NCBI GenBank assembly: GCA_016782405.1
Contig: JADHYO010000004.1
Location: 1 to 34,187, forward strand
Direction: 5' to 3'
DNA from: Candidatus Aenigmatarchaeota archaeon
GTDB taxonomy: Archaea; Aenigmatarchaeota; Aenigmatarchaeia; QMZP01
Length of the DNA stretch: 34,187 bases
Under the pieces are notes generated by a model. That model was not told where the DNA came from. It was given only the letters and a program-made list of their open reading frames with translations, and ran no database searches. Each line of letters begins with the position of its first letter. Position 1 is the stretch's first letter. Shown here piece after piece: positions 25,481-34,187 of this stretch. The position numbers and the translations under genes were made by a program.

Positions 25481-26909
25481 AGTCTCGTGAAAACAGGACT
25501 GGACCAAACAAGGATTTTCGCGCTGTATGGTGGATGGCTTGGCTCAGACACCGATGAAGGACGTGGCAAGCTGCGATAAGCCCGGGCTAACCGCAAGCAG
25601 GTTTTGAACCCGGGATTTCCTAATAGGACTCCTCTTGTACTCCCGGAATTTATTCTGGGAGAGGGGACGCGGAGAAGTGAAGCATCTCAGTATCCGCAGG
25701 AAAAGAAATCAATTGAGATTCTGTTAGTAAGGGCGACTGAAAGCAGAGTAGGACAAACCGAAGCTGCGCTGAAAAGCGTTAGCGATGTGGGGTTCGGACC
25801 AGTGCTTGGCCCAGCTCCCTGATCTGAAGTTCCCTGGAAAGGGACGCCACAGACGGTGACAGCCCGGTAAGACAAAGGGAGAAGGTTAATAGCTGGTATC
25901 CAGAGTATGGCTGGTTAAATTTCTAGCCAGAATGTGGGGGACAATAACCTCCAATCCTAAATATAGTCTGAGACCGATAGCGTACTATGTACGGTGACGG
26001 AAAGCTGAAAAGAATCCTTAACAGGAGATGAAAAGATCCTGAAACCATACAGTTATAGGTTGATATGGCCTGTAGTATCTGTTCCGAAGGAAACGAGGAA
26101 CAGTTTCAGGTTATATCGTCCGTTTTGAAACACGCGGCAAGGAGTTTACCTCTGTGGCGAGCCGGAAGGCATAGCGAAAGCGAATCTTCCGCAGCCTTGC
26201 AAAAGGCCAGGGAAGTGGGTATGAAAGTGCCCAAGTCACTGGGGTAAGACCCGAAACCGGACGATCTAGCCCTTGGCAGTGTGAAGTCCTCCGAAAGGGG
26301 GATGGAGGCGCGTTAGCAGTACTGAGATTCAAATCGTTTGCGTGACCTGGGGCTAGGGGTGAAAAGCCAATCGAGTTCGGTGATAGCTGGTTCCTCTCGA
26401 AATGGGCCCCAGCCCAGCCTTGCTTGAGACAGGTAGAGTGGTAGAGCTACTGATCAGGTAACCAAGGGGAGAAATCCCCAGTTGCTTTGTCAAACTCCGA
26501 ATACTTTACCGTCGTAGAAAGCAGGAGTGCGGAAACGGGGTAAGCTCGTTTTCCGAAAGGTAGAGAAGCCTTCTCAGGGTTAAGGTCCCTAAATGCTTGT
26601 TAAGTGATGAAGAGAGTTCCTAACCACAAACAGTGGGAACGTTGGCTTAGAAGCAGCCATCGCATAATGAGTGCGTAACAGCTCACCCACCGAGGTTAGG
26701 TGCCTCGAGGATGGACGGGACTAAACAAGCTACCGATACCTTGATCCTCCCTCTTAGAGGGAGCGAAGTAGAGAGGTGTTTTATGAGGGCAGAAGCTTTT
26801 TCGTAAGGGAAAGTGGACCTCATAAAAACAAGAATCTTGCTGAAAGTAACAGCGAAGTAAGGTGAGAATCCTTACCACCTAAAGGGCTAGGGTTCCTCAG
26901 CAACGGTCA

Positions 26910-27158
26910 TCGAGAAAACTACTTTAATAGTGAAAACAATAAATCGCATGGATTCCAAAAAAATTCTGGAAATTGTTAAAAAATGGAACATCAATTATAC
27001 TCCGGAATTTCGCGGATTTCGTTGTGCCAAATGCCAGAAAAAAATGCACAAAGCATGGCATATTTGGCTTAATGAAGGCGGTTACAAAATTGAAGTTCAT
27101 TTCTGCAGAAAATGTGGAAAAGATATTGGACTTAAGTGATGTGGTTTTCTCGGCCGAA
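26910..27158 (+). mobile_element. 23S intron, 249 nt, encoding small zinc-ribbon ORF
   Basis: BHB helix CGGT/GCCG, inner helix CGAGAAAAC/GTTTTCTCG; restores CAACGGTCA|TCGGCTGAGGG. Confidence 0.9.
26930..27139 (+). CDS. small zinc-ribbon protein (intron ORF)
   Basis: FRCAKCQKKM...FCRKCGKDIGLK, two CxxC knuckles; GTG 26930 or ATG 26948. Confidence 0.65.
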   Translation: MKTINRMDSKKILEIVKKWNINYTPEFRGFRCAKCQKKMHKAWHIWLNEGGYKIEVHFCRKCGKDIGLK

Positions 27159-27186
27159 TCGGCTGAGGGTTAATGGCAATAGGAAC

Positions 27187-27194
27187 TTTATATA
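27187..27194 (+). promoter_or_regulatory. candidate intron-internal TATA box
   Basis: TTTATATA 31 nt upstream of ATG 27225. Confidence 0.4.
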
Positions 27195-27224
27195 CCTGGT
27201 AGCACAATAAATAACTGATGATAT

Positions 27225-28169
27225 ATGGAAATATTGAGGTTATTGCCCCCTGATACAAGAGTACAACTACAAAACTATTCGGAATTGGAGAAGCTCATAG
27301 ACACCCATAGAAATAATATAGAGAAAGTCCTTAAGCGTTCAAAGCAACAAATTTCTCTATATAAAAAAGGGAAAACGAAACTGAGCATAAAACAACTAAG
27401 AAAACTGTCAGAAATTTTCAATTTTAAATGGGAGACTAATATCGAAAATTTCGGTCTTGAAGCTTCTAAACATCTCATCAAATTACCAACAGAAATAAAA
27501 ATTTCTGAAAATTTAGCGTGGCTTCTAGGCTTTCATTCGACGGAAAATTCAGAAACACCTCACTCATTTGGTATTTGTAATTCAGATATCAGGTTAGTGA
27601 AAAAGGCAATAGATGTCATAAAGGAAATGAAATTCCCAGAAGAACTCATAAAAATAGAGGTCAGATATACCAAAGATATTGATATACAGAATCTTATACA
27701 AGAAGTTGTCAAGACTTTGAGTAGAGACGCGAAAACAGTCAACACAAGGAAGATGGAAGAAAAAAGTCTCACAAAAAAACCTTTGTATACAGCTCGTATA
27801 AACTCAAGACTAATAAAAGAAATATTTAACAATATGCATAATACAATTCTTGGGCATTTCAGTAAATTTCCACTACCAATTCAGAAAAGTTATATCAGAG
27901 GGATTTATGATGCAGATGGTTGGTTCAACAAAGCGAAGAAGATTATAGTTCTTGCTCAAAAAGAAGAAGAAACCATAGATTTTGTTTATGGTGCTTTAAA
28001 GAGATTTGGAATACGAACAAGGAAGGAATACTGGAAATATAGAGATTATCATGTTTGTGTTATTGTTCATGGTAAACAAGGGGAAAATCTAAAAAAATTC
28101 ATCAATATTATTGGTTTTTCTCATCAAGAAAAAGCTATCAGAATGAAGAAATTCCTATTGTCAGCTTAA
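27225..28169 (+). CDS. LAGLIDADG-family intron protein with HTH-like N-terminus
   Basis: SKQQISLYKKGKTKLSIKQLRKLSEIF HTH-like; LAWLLGFHSTEN and YIRGIYDADGWF motifs. Confidence 0.85.
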   Translation: MEILRLLPPDTRVQLQNYSELEKLIDTHRNNIEKVLKRSKQQISLYKKGKTKLSIKQLRKLSEIFNFKWETNIENFGLEASKHLIKLPTEIKISENLAWLLGFHSTENSETPHSFGICNSDIRLVKKAIDVIKEMKFPEELIKIEVRYTKDIDIQNLIQEVVKTLSRDAKTVNTRKMEEKSLTKKPLYTARINSRLIKEIFNNMHNTILGHFSKFPLPIQKSYIRGIYDADGWFNKAKKIIVLAQKEEETIDFVYGALKRFGIRTRKEYWKYRDYHVCVIVHGKQGENLKKFINIIGFSHQEKAIRMKKFLLSA

Positions 28170-28599
28170 GTCGGTCCTAAGGGTTGCCCTAACTGGAGCA
28201 ACTCGAAAGGGAACACGGTTAATATTCCGTGACTGAAAGAATACGTGCGGCGACGCAAGCCAGGTTCCTGACGCTTTGGGATATGCCAAGTGCAGTCATG
28301 CATTTAAATCATGAAGCCTTCTGAGTGTCGTAACGACGAGAAGAAGGTGAAGTGACGAAGGCCGCAAGGTTTGGCTGATTCCTGGAGCCCGTGAAAAGGG
28401 AACAGGGAAGAATTTCTTTCATCCGTACCGAGAACCGTCTCTGGTGCCCCTCGCTGAAAAGGCGAAGGTGTGTTAGGAGAAATCAGTCTAGGGAATTCGG
28501 CAAATTAGCCCCGTATCTTTGGTATAAGGGGTGCCTACTACCTTCCTTCGGGAAGAAAAGTAGGTCTCAGTAACAAGGGGGTTCCGACTGTTTAACAAA

Positions 28600-28637
28600 C
28601 ATTTCGACGTTCTTAAGGAACGTCTATCTGGGTAACA
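28600..28637 (+). other. probable 23S intron, about 38 nt (borders unresolved)
   Basis: Interrupts conserved TTTAAYAAAAACRTAG; hairpin GACGTTC/GAACGTC; no clean BHB found by hand. Confidence 0.5.
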
Positions 28638-28764
28638 AACGTAGGGGGCTGCTAGTCCGAAAGGATTTGTATAGCTCCTGAGGCCTGTCCAGTGCGGGTG
28701 TGTGAATCCTGGTTTCAACCGGGTTAAGCCCCCGTAAACGGCGGCGGTAACTCTGACCGTCTTA

Positions 28765-28812
28765 ACAAGCGGTCAAATGAAAGCCCGATATGATGGGCAA
28801 CGCTTGAGATAT
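28765..28812 (+). other. 23S intron, 48 nt
   Basis: BHB helix GTCT/AGAT, inner helix CAAGCG/CGCTTG; restores GTCTTA|AGGTAGCG. Confidence 0.9.
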
Positions 28813-28820
28813 AGGTAGCG

Positions 28821-28856
28821 TAAAGTCGTTAAGCTGGATAACAGCAAAGCCATGCG
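28821..28856 (+). other. probable 23S intron, about 36 nt (borders ambiguous)
   Basis: Interrupts conserved GGTAGCG-AAATTCCTTGTCG; GCGTAA direct repeats at both edges; hairpin GTTA/TAAC. Confidence 0.6.
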
Positions 28857-29157
28857 TAATCCCTTGTCGATTAATTGTCGACCTGCATGAATGGCTCAAC
28901 GAGATCCCCACTGTCCCAGACTGATGCCTAGTGAAATGAACGTCCTGTGCATACTCAGGAGACTTCTAGTGGGACGAGAAGACCCCGTAGATCTTTACTA
29001 CAGTCTGTAGTTGTGGTATAGGAACGGCTGTATAGAGTAGGTGGGAGCGCAGCACCCATTTCGTTAGGAATGGGGAAGGCGAAAGTGTAACACCACCCTG
29101 TTGTTTCTATACTGCTTACCTTTAGGGGAACAGCTGCAGATGGGTAGTTTGGCTGGG

Positions 29158-29199
29158 AGTCTGTTAGGGTTATTACTATCTATCCTACCAGACCAGCAA
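29158..29199 (+). other. 23S intron, 42 nt, P loop (approx E. coli 2252/2253)
   Basis: BHB helix GCTG/CAGC, inner helix GTCTG/CAGAC; restores TTTGGCTGGG|GCGGCACG. Confidence 0.9.
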
Positions 29200-29458
29200 G
29201 CGGCACGCCCTTGACAGGAAATCAAGGGCGCCCTAAGGTCACCTCATCGAGGTCAGAAATCTCGAGTAGAGTGCAAGCGCAAAAGGTGGCTTGATAGGAT
29301 CCCGGACAACAGATCTCTTCTGTAAGGAAGATTTCGGTTATAACGGATCCTAACACGAAAGTGTGGGCTAGCGACCCCCTGTGTCCTCATTATTGGGGGC
29401 CAGGTTCGCCAGAAAAGTTACCTCGGGGATAATGGAGTCGTGGCGGGCGAGAGTTCCC

Positions 29459-29514
29459 GTCTAGCTCTTGGACTTCTCATTAAGATTAAAAGCACCAAGC
29501 GCGTTGGAGAATAA
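29459..29514 (+). other. 23S intron, 56 nt, approx E. coli 2477
   Basis: BHB helix GTTC/GAAT; restores GAGAGTTCCC|ATCGACC. Confidence 0.82.
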
Positions 29515-29635
29515 ATCGACCTCGTACATTGCTTCTCCGCCGTCGGTTCGGCTCTTCCTGGACATGCAGCAGTGTCCAAGGGTGGAGGTGTTCACTCATC
29601 AAAGAGCCACGTTAACTGGGTTAAGTACGGTGCGA

Positions 29636-29668
29636 ACCTTTTGCGGACTTGTCCGCATTTGGGCATAA
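29636..29668 (+). other. 23S intron, 33 nt, approx E. coli 2598/2599
   Basis: BHB helix GTGC/GCAT, hairpin TGCGGA/TCCGCA; restores GGTGCGA|GCCAGTACGG. Confidence 0.85.
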
Positions 29669-29818
29669 GCCAGTACGGTCTTTATCTACTAGAAGTGTCG
29701 ATTGCCTGAGGGGAGGATACATTCAGTACGAAAGGAACAATGTGTTGTGGCCTCTGGTGTATCAGTTGTGGAAGCACTGCTGAGTAGCTACGCCATCGTG
29801 GATAAGCGCTGAAGGCAT

Positions 29819-29864
29819 TCAATAGTTTAACAGCTTTTGTTTTTGGCTCAAGCTGTTGGCCTAA
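29819..29864 (+). other. 23S intron, 46 nt, near 3' end
   Basis: BHB helix AGGC/GCCT, hairpin AACAGCTT/AAGCTGTT; restores GAAGGCAT|CTAAGCGCGAAGCC. Confidence 0.88.
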
Positions 29865-30263
29865 CTAAGCGCGAAGCCACCCCCGAAAAGAGGCAGTCAT
29901 TGCTCAAACTGCTAGGCGACTAGCGGCGAAGGCAGGAAGGTCCCGTAGACTACGGGTTTGATGGAACACGGGTGTACGCACCAAGGCAACGAGGTGTTCA
30001 GCTCAGTGTACCCAATCCCTGACAATCCTTGGTCAAAGGCTCGCTGTGTAAGCAGCCTGTCGGCTTAAGAGATAACTCACCATTGAATTTTTTTTCTGCG
30101 AAAATAAGCCCCACAAAGAGTGAGTCTGTCTAAATGCAAGAGTCCATATTGGGATAGGCCTAATTAAAATAAGGATAAATATTGATTAACAGCGTATAAT
30201 TGATGCGTAGCAATGAGGGTGAGTGTTATTAAAAAAGATGGAAATTTCACTCCAGCAGTTGGT

Positions 30264-30494
30264 TTATAAATAAATTGAAATCAACAACAAAATACCCAGT
30301 ACAAGCCCGTTTGCTATCAGAGAAAAGACCCATGTTACAAGTGATTTTCTCCAGCTTGTCATGAACATTAGTTTTATCACTGCTATATTGATTAGAAGTG
30401 ATATTACCAGTGTCACGAGCGAGTACACTGGGAACAATAACAGGAACAGTGATGTTATCAGCACGACAAGAACAGCTGTAGCAACAGATTTCAA
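30264..30494 (-). CDS. small multi-TM membrane protein
   Basis: 76-aa ORF, strongly hydrophobic throughout. Confidence 0.55.
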   Translation of the reverse strand: MKSVATAVLVVLITSLFLLLFPVYSLVTLVISLLINIAVIKLMFMTSWRKSLVTWVFSLIANGLVLGILLLISIYL

Positions 30495-30621
30495 ATATGT
30501 TCTTTTCCTGACATGAGCGAACCATGCCCCTACCCAGATAAAGAAAGCACTAACAAGAAAGAAAATAATCTCAAAAATAAAAATCTGAGGGTATCCCCTG
30601 TCACCAGCTGGAAGGCGTTTT

Positions 30622-30852
30622 CTAGGACCATCCCATACTCCTTTTCTTTTTGCTTTCTCTCTTTATATCTATTGGTATTAGCTCTGCTTCCCACTCCTTG
30701 AGAGCGATGTTTGTAGGGTCAAACCCGTCTGCTTCTTCAGGGCCGAGGTCAATCATCAGAGGGGATCCCTGGGAAATCTGTAATGCCCTGGCTGACACGA
30801 TCCTTACCTTCTCAAACTTGGAATATGAATCCTTGGGTCCCATTTCAATCAC
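30622..30852 (-). CDS. rpoK: DNA-directed RNA polymerase subunit K (Rpb6)
   Basis: SKFEKVRIVSARALQISQGSPLMIDL...PTNIALKEWEAELIPIDIKR. Confidence 0.88.
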   Translation of the reverse strand: MIEMGPKDSYSKFEKVRIVSARALQISQGSPLMIDLGPEEADGFDPTNIALKEWEAELIPIDIKRESKKKRSMGWS

Positions 30853-30901
30853 CTAAATCTAAAAGGAAAGAATAAAGGAAAGTTTATTTTAGTGAAGATT
30901 G

Positions 30902-30997
30902 TCAGCCCTCTTCTTCAGTGCTGTCCTCGCTGCTCTCTTCTTCATCTGTCTCTTCATTTTCGTCATCGCCTTCCTCTTCCATTTCCAGGAAATCCAT
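30902..30997 (-). CDS. 31-aa acidic small protein (not in ORF track)
   Basis: MDFLEMEEEGDDENEETDEEESSEDSTEEEG*; preceded by AAGGAGGTTGCT. Confidence 0.6.
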   Translation of the reverse strand: MDFLEMEEEGDDENEETDEEESSEDSTEEEG

Positions 30998-31041
30998 AGC
31001 AACCTCCTTACTTGTTATAGTGTTAACAAACACAGCATGAT

Positions 31042-32646
31042 TCAGTATTCCCTCCCTTCGGGTTGTGGGGGTGGAGTCCTTCCACCTCCAGATATGATTA
31101 TGTCATCAATCCTCAGTATCATCTCTGCTGCTTCAGCTGCTGACTTCACTGCCTGAAGCTTTATTTTCAGGGGCTCCACAACGCCTGCCTTAATCATGTC
31201 CTTAAACTCTCCTGTGAAAACATCAAGACCTGTGTTCTTGCTCTTCTCATGGGATGAGCGAAGCCCAGCAAGTTTATCAATTTGGTCAAGCCCTGCGTTC
31301 TCAGCAAGGCTTCTCGGAACAGATTCCATTGCAGTTGCAAATCCAATGATAGCAAGCTGCTCCCTTCCTTTGAAGCTTTCTGCATACTTCCTCAACTCCC
31401 TAGCGGCTTCAATCTCAGGAGCGCCACCCCCTGAAACAATCTTTCCAAGCTCAAGGGCAGAAGCAACTCCCTTGACAGCATCTGTTACTGCTCTCTCAGC
31501 CTCATCAACAACGTGCTCTGTCCCTCCCCTTAGGAGGATAGTGACTGCCTTGGGTTCCTTGCACTTCTCAACAAATATCATCTCATCTCCTGAAACCTTC
31601 CTCTCCTCCACAAGACCAGCATGTCCCAGGTCATCCTTATCAATTTCATTGATATTGGAAACAACCTTCCCTCCTGTGGCCTTTGCAAGAAGTTCCATAT
31701 CAGACTGCTTTACCCTTCTTGCAGCAAGCATGCCTAACTTTGCAAGAAAGTGCTGCGCAGTGTCATCAATACCCTTCTGGCACAGGACAACATTTGCCCC
31801 TGAGGACTTTATGCTTTCAACCATTTCCTTTAGGGCCTCCTCTTCCCTTTCAAGAAAGGCCTGCATCTTTTCAGGGGAATCTATTGAAATCTTTGCATCG
31901 CTCTCAAGATCCTTGACCTCAACTGCAGAATCAAGAAGAGCTATCCTTGCATCCTCTATCTTTCTGGGCATCCCTGAGTGAACCACCTCCTTGTCAAGCA
32001 GCATGCCTTCAATCAGACTTGAATCGTTCATGGAACCAGAGGCTTTCTTCTCAATCTTTATGCTGTCAGTATCTGTTCCTGCCATCTTCACAGCCCGCAC
32101 AGAAATCTTTGCCAATTCCCCAGAGGCTCTTTCTGCTGATTTACCTGTCATTGCTGTCTTTGCTATCTGCTCTAGGATGTCTTCATTGCTGATTTTCACA
32201 GGGATTGACATTTTGTCAAGAGTTTCAAGGACCCTTTCCCTTGCCAGCTGGAAGCCGTGTGTGATGACAGTTGGATGTACTTTCTGGTCCAGCAAGATTT
32301 CAGCCTGGTTCAGAAGCTCCCCCGCAAGAACAACAGCAGACGTTGTGCCGTCCCCCACTTCCTTGTCCTGAGTCTTTGCAATCTCTGCCATCATCTTGGC
32401 TGCAGGGTGCTCTATCTGCATCTCCTCAAGAATTGTAGCACCGTCATTTGTTATGACTATATCACCCATAGAATCGACCAGCATTTTGTCCATGCCTTTT
32501 GGTCCAAGAGTGGATTTAACAGCATCTGCAACAGCTTTTGCTGCTGCTATGTTATTCCTTTGGGCATCTCTCCCTCTGCTCCTTACACTGTCATCTGAAA
32601 GAATAAGGATGGGCTGCCCTCCTAGTTGTGCGATATTATTTGCCAT
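31042..32646 (-). CDS. thermosome subunit (group II chaperonin)
   Basis: [31 protein letters not shown]...[17 protein letters not shown]...[15 protein letters not shown]. Confidence 0.97.
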   Translation of the reverse strand: MANNIAQLGGQPILILSDDSVRSRGRDAQRNNIAAAKAVADAVKSTLGPKGMDKMLVDSMGDIVITNDGATILEEMQIEHPAAKMMAEIAKTQDKEVGDGTTSAVVLAGELLNQAEILLDQKVHPTVITHGFQLARERVLETLDKMSIPVKISNEDILEQIAKTAMTGKSAERASGELAKISVRAVKMAGTDTDSIKIEKKASGSMNDSSLIEGMLLDKEVVHSGMPRKIEDARIALLDSAVEVKDLESDAKISIDSPEKMQAFLEREEEALKEMVESIKSSGANVVLCQKGIDDTAQHFLAKLGMLAARRVKQSDMELLAKATGGKVVSNINEIDKDDLGHAGLVEERKVSGDEMIFVEKCKEPKAVTILLRGGTEHVVDEAERAVTDAVKGVASALELGKIVSGGGAPEIEAARELRKYAESFKGREQLAIIGFATAMESVPRSLAENAGLDQIDKLAGLRSSHEKSKNTGLDVFTGEFKDMIKAGVVEPLKIKLQAVKSAAEAAEMILRIDDIIISGGGRTPPPQPEGREY

Positions 32647-33150
32647 GCTACCTCTCTTTTATTTACCATAAAATGGAGGGGAAACAATAAGCCCCTCGCT
32701 ATTAAGTGAAAATATTAAAAATTCTGATACGGATTAAAGCCTGATTATTTTTTCTTGTTTTCCTTCTTCTTTTTCTTTGCCAATTGGACCACCTGAAAAT
32801 CCTATATACATTTTATGGATATAAAGCTATTTCAAAATTTCTTCAGGGTTATTACCTAATCAATGCCAGCTACGAGAGCATCGAAAGCATACCTGGCTTC
32901 CGAAACTGTCAGACAGCCTTGAGTAGGAGCCGCATTCCTGGCAGTATCCCTTCCAGTTATCTCTTCTTAATTCCATGTGCATCCTTTCGCCTCCTTCTTT
33001 CTTTCAGGTTGAAGAATTCCGTGAGTCTAGGAATACGGCTCATCATCACATCCCTCCTCCGGCCCCTCTTCTATTTTATCTTCCAACAAAATTCCATGCA
33101 TATTTCACCTCAAATTAAAACTGAGAATGGGTCATCCATATCCATATCAT

Positions 33151-33351
33151 TCACCATATCCTCAGTCTTGGGCGTAGTCCTTTCACGTGGTCCCATTCAA
33201 TACCCTCCTTATGCGTCACCCAGACGCACCTCCTGCATACCCATCCGTCATCGGTGGGTTGCAGAACCCTGTCATACCCTCCGCACGTGTCGCAGATATT
33301 AAAATCTGTGAATCCCGCAACTGGCGGTATTAGTTCAAGCAAGGCTTCCAT
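33151..33351 (-). CDS. putative zinc-ribbon small protein
   Basis: CDTCGGYDRVLQPTDDGWVCRRC. Confidence 0.5.
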   Translation of the reverse strand: MEALLELIPPVAGFTDFNICDTCGGYDRVLQPTDDGWVCRRCVWVTHKEGIEWDHVKGLRPRLRIW

Positions 33352-33546
33352 TTCTCCTCCTCTGGTGCTTTATCATTTGCACCATCGAATATGGCGATCA
33401 CCCTTAGAGTAGTCACCAATATTGAGAGTCAGAGCGGATTTATAAGCCTATTTCAAAATCAGTTCAGATTATTTCCAGAATTAGAACATAATCTGTTTTC
33501 GTGTTATGAAAAATGGGATTAATATTTACTAAGACAATAAGAAATT

Positions 33547-34187
33547 ATGACGATTGATTCATTCGGTCTTGTACCAGGGAAATTCATCCGCGGCAAATAT
33601 CAGATTTTGGAAAAACTGGGGGATGGATGGGAAGGTGAGGTTTATCTTGTTCGAGAAGTTTCAACAGGGATTGAAAGAACTGCCAAACTATTCTACCCAC
33701 ACAGAAACAAACACTTCAGATCCAGCAAATTCTACGCAAAAAAGCTGCACAAACTCAGGGAGTGTAATATAGTAATACAATATCATTTTCAGGATACAGT
33801 ATACCTCAGAGGCCAGAAAATAACATATCTCATATCCGAATTTATTGAGGGGGAGCTGCTTAGCGAATTTGTTGCACGTCAGCAAGGAAAAAGACTAAAC
33901 TATTTCATTGCATTGAAACTTTTACACAATTTATCCCAGGGGCTTGAAGAAATTCATAACCTGGGAGAATATCACGGGGATCTTCACACAGACAACATTA
34001 TAGTGGGCATGAAAGGTCTTGAGTTCGAGGCCAAGCTTCTGGATTTGTATAACCTGGGCAGCTCAAACGCCCCCCTGAGAAAGGATGACATAGTGGAACT
34101 AATACATATTTTTCATGAAATTTTGGGTGGTAATAAAATGTACTCAAAATTGCCAAAAGAAATCAAGAACATTTGCTGTGGTCTAAA
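33547..34187 (+). CDS. protein-kinase-like protein, truncated by window end
   Basis: LEKLGDGWEGEVYLVRE...EYHGDLHTDNIIV...AKLLDLYNLG; no stop before window end. Confidence 0.8.
   Translation, partial: MTIDSFGLVPGKFIRGKYQILEKLGDGWEGEVYLVREVSTGIERTAKLFYPHRNKHFRSSKFYAKKLHKLRECNIVIQYHFQDTVYLRGQKITYLISEFIEGELLSEFVARQQGKRLNYFIALKLLHNLSQGLEEIHNLGEYHGDLHTDNIIVGMKGLEFEAKLLDLYNLGSSNAPLRKDDIVELIHIFHEILGGNKMYSKLPKEIKNICCGL

Larger units (their letters stand above)
27173..28169 (+). mobile_element. 23S intron, 997 nt, encoding LAGLIDADG protein
   Basis: Inner helix TGGCAATAGGAA/TTCCTATTGTCA; restores GAGGGTTA|GTCGGTCCTAAGG. Confidence 0.92.
25512..30016 (+). rRNA. 23S rRNA gene interrupted by about 9 introns
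   Basis: From GGTGGATGGCTTGGCTCAGACACCGATGAAGG to GGTGTTCAGCTCAGTGTACCC; many LSU landmarks. Confidence 0.96.

Noticed and set aside
25604-26332. ORFs reported on both strands inside 23S and 16S exons
   Set aside because: They overlie conserved rRNA sequence and resemble no protein family; treated as spurious.
29300-29360. Possible further 23S intron at CCCGGACAACAGATCTCTTCTGTAAGGAAG
   Set aside because: Length and pattern fit the native helix 83-85 region (compare bacterial GAUCCGGUGGUUCUGAAUGGAAGG...CAACGGAU).
30016-30240. 5S rRNA directly after 23S
   Set aside because: No 5S landmarks were recognised downstream of the 23S end within the window.
32784-33302. 172-aa plus-strand ORF opposite the zinc-ribbon ORF
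   Set aside because: Low-complexity Ser/Leu-rich composition typical of antisense frames; no family resemblance.

Overview
Archaeal chromosomal window, probably from a DPANN-like lineage (lineage is inference). Layout: (1) at the left edge, small ORFs separated by covarying inverted-repeat elements that resemble an integron gene-cassette array with attC-like sites; (2) a minus-strand block S13-S4-S11-YbjQ-L3 divergent from a plus-strand block L4-L23-L2-S19-L22-(TrmB, radical SAM)-S3-L29-SUI1-Rnp1-S17-L14-tRNA-binding domain-L24-IMPase-S4e-L5-S14-S8, then L30e-NusA-RpoD, an mTERF-like repeat protein, S12 and S7; (3) ribosomal protein S12 interrupted by a 511-aa LAGLIDADG intein; (4) tRNA-Leu and tRNA-His on the minus strand, then 16S - tRNA-Ala - 23S. 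Read against remembered rRNA consensus, the 16S, 23S, tRNA-Leu and tRNA-Ala genes carry about 23 insertions: 9 in 16S, 9 in 23S (2 with unresolved borders), 3 in tRNA-Leu(UAA), 2 in tRNA-Ala(UGC). Most are only 28-70 nt and most can be drawn as an archaeal bulge-helix-bulge (BHB) that restores the conserved sequence exactly. Three or four of the mini-introns, in different host RNAs, look homologous. Two 16S introns flank a 5-nt micro-exon in the decoding centre. (5) Right end: small membrane protein, RpoK, an unannotated 31-aa acidic ORF, thermosome, zinc-ribbon ORF and a truncated kinase-like gene. All calls come from hand reading; E. coli numbering is by hand count and approximate.
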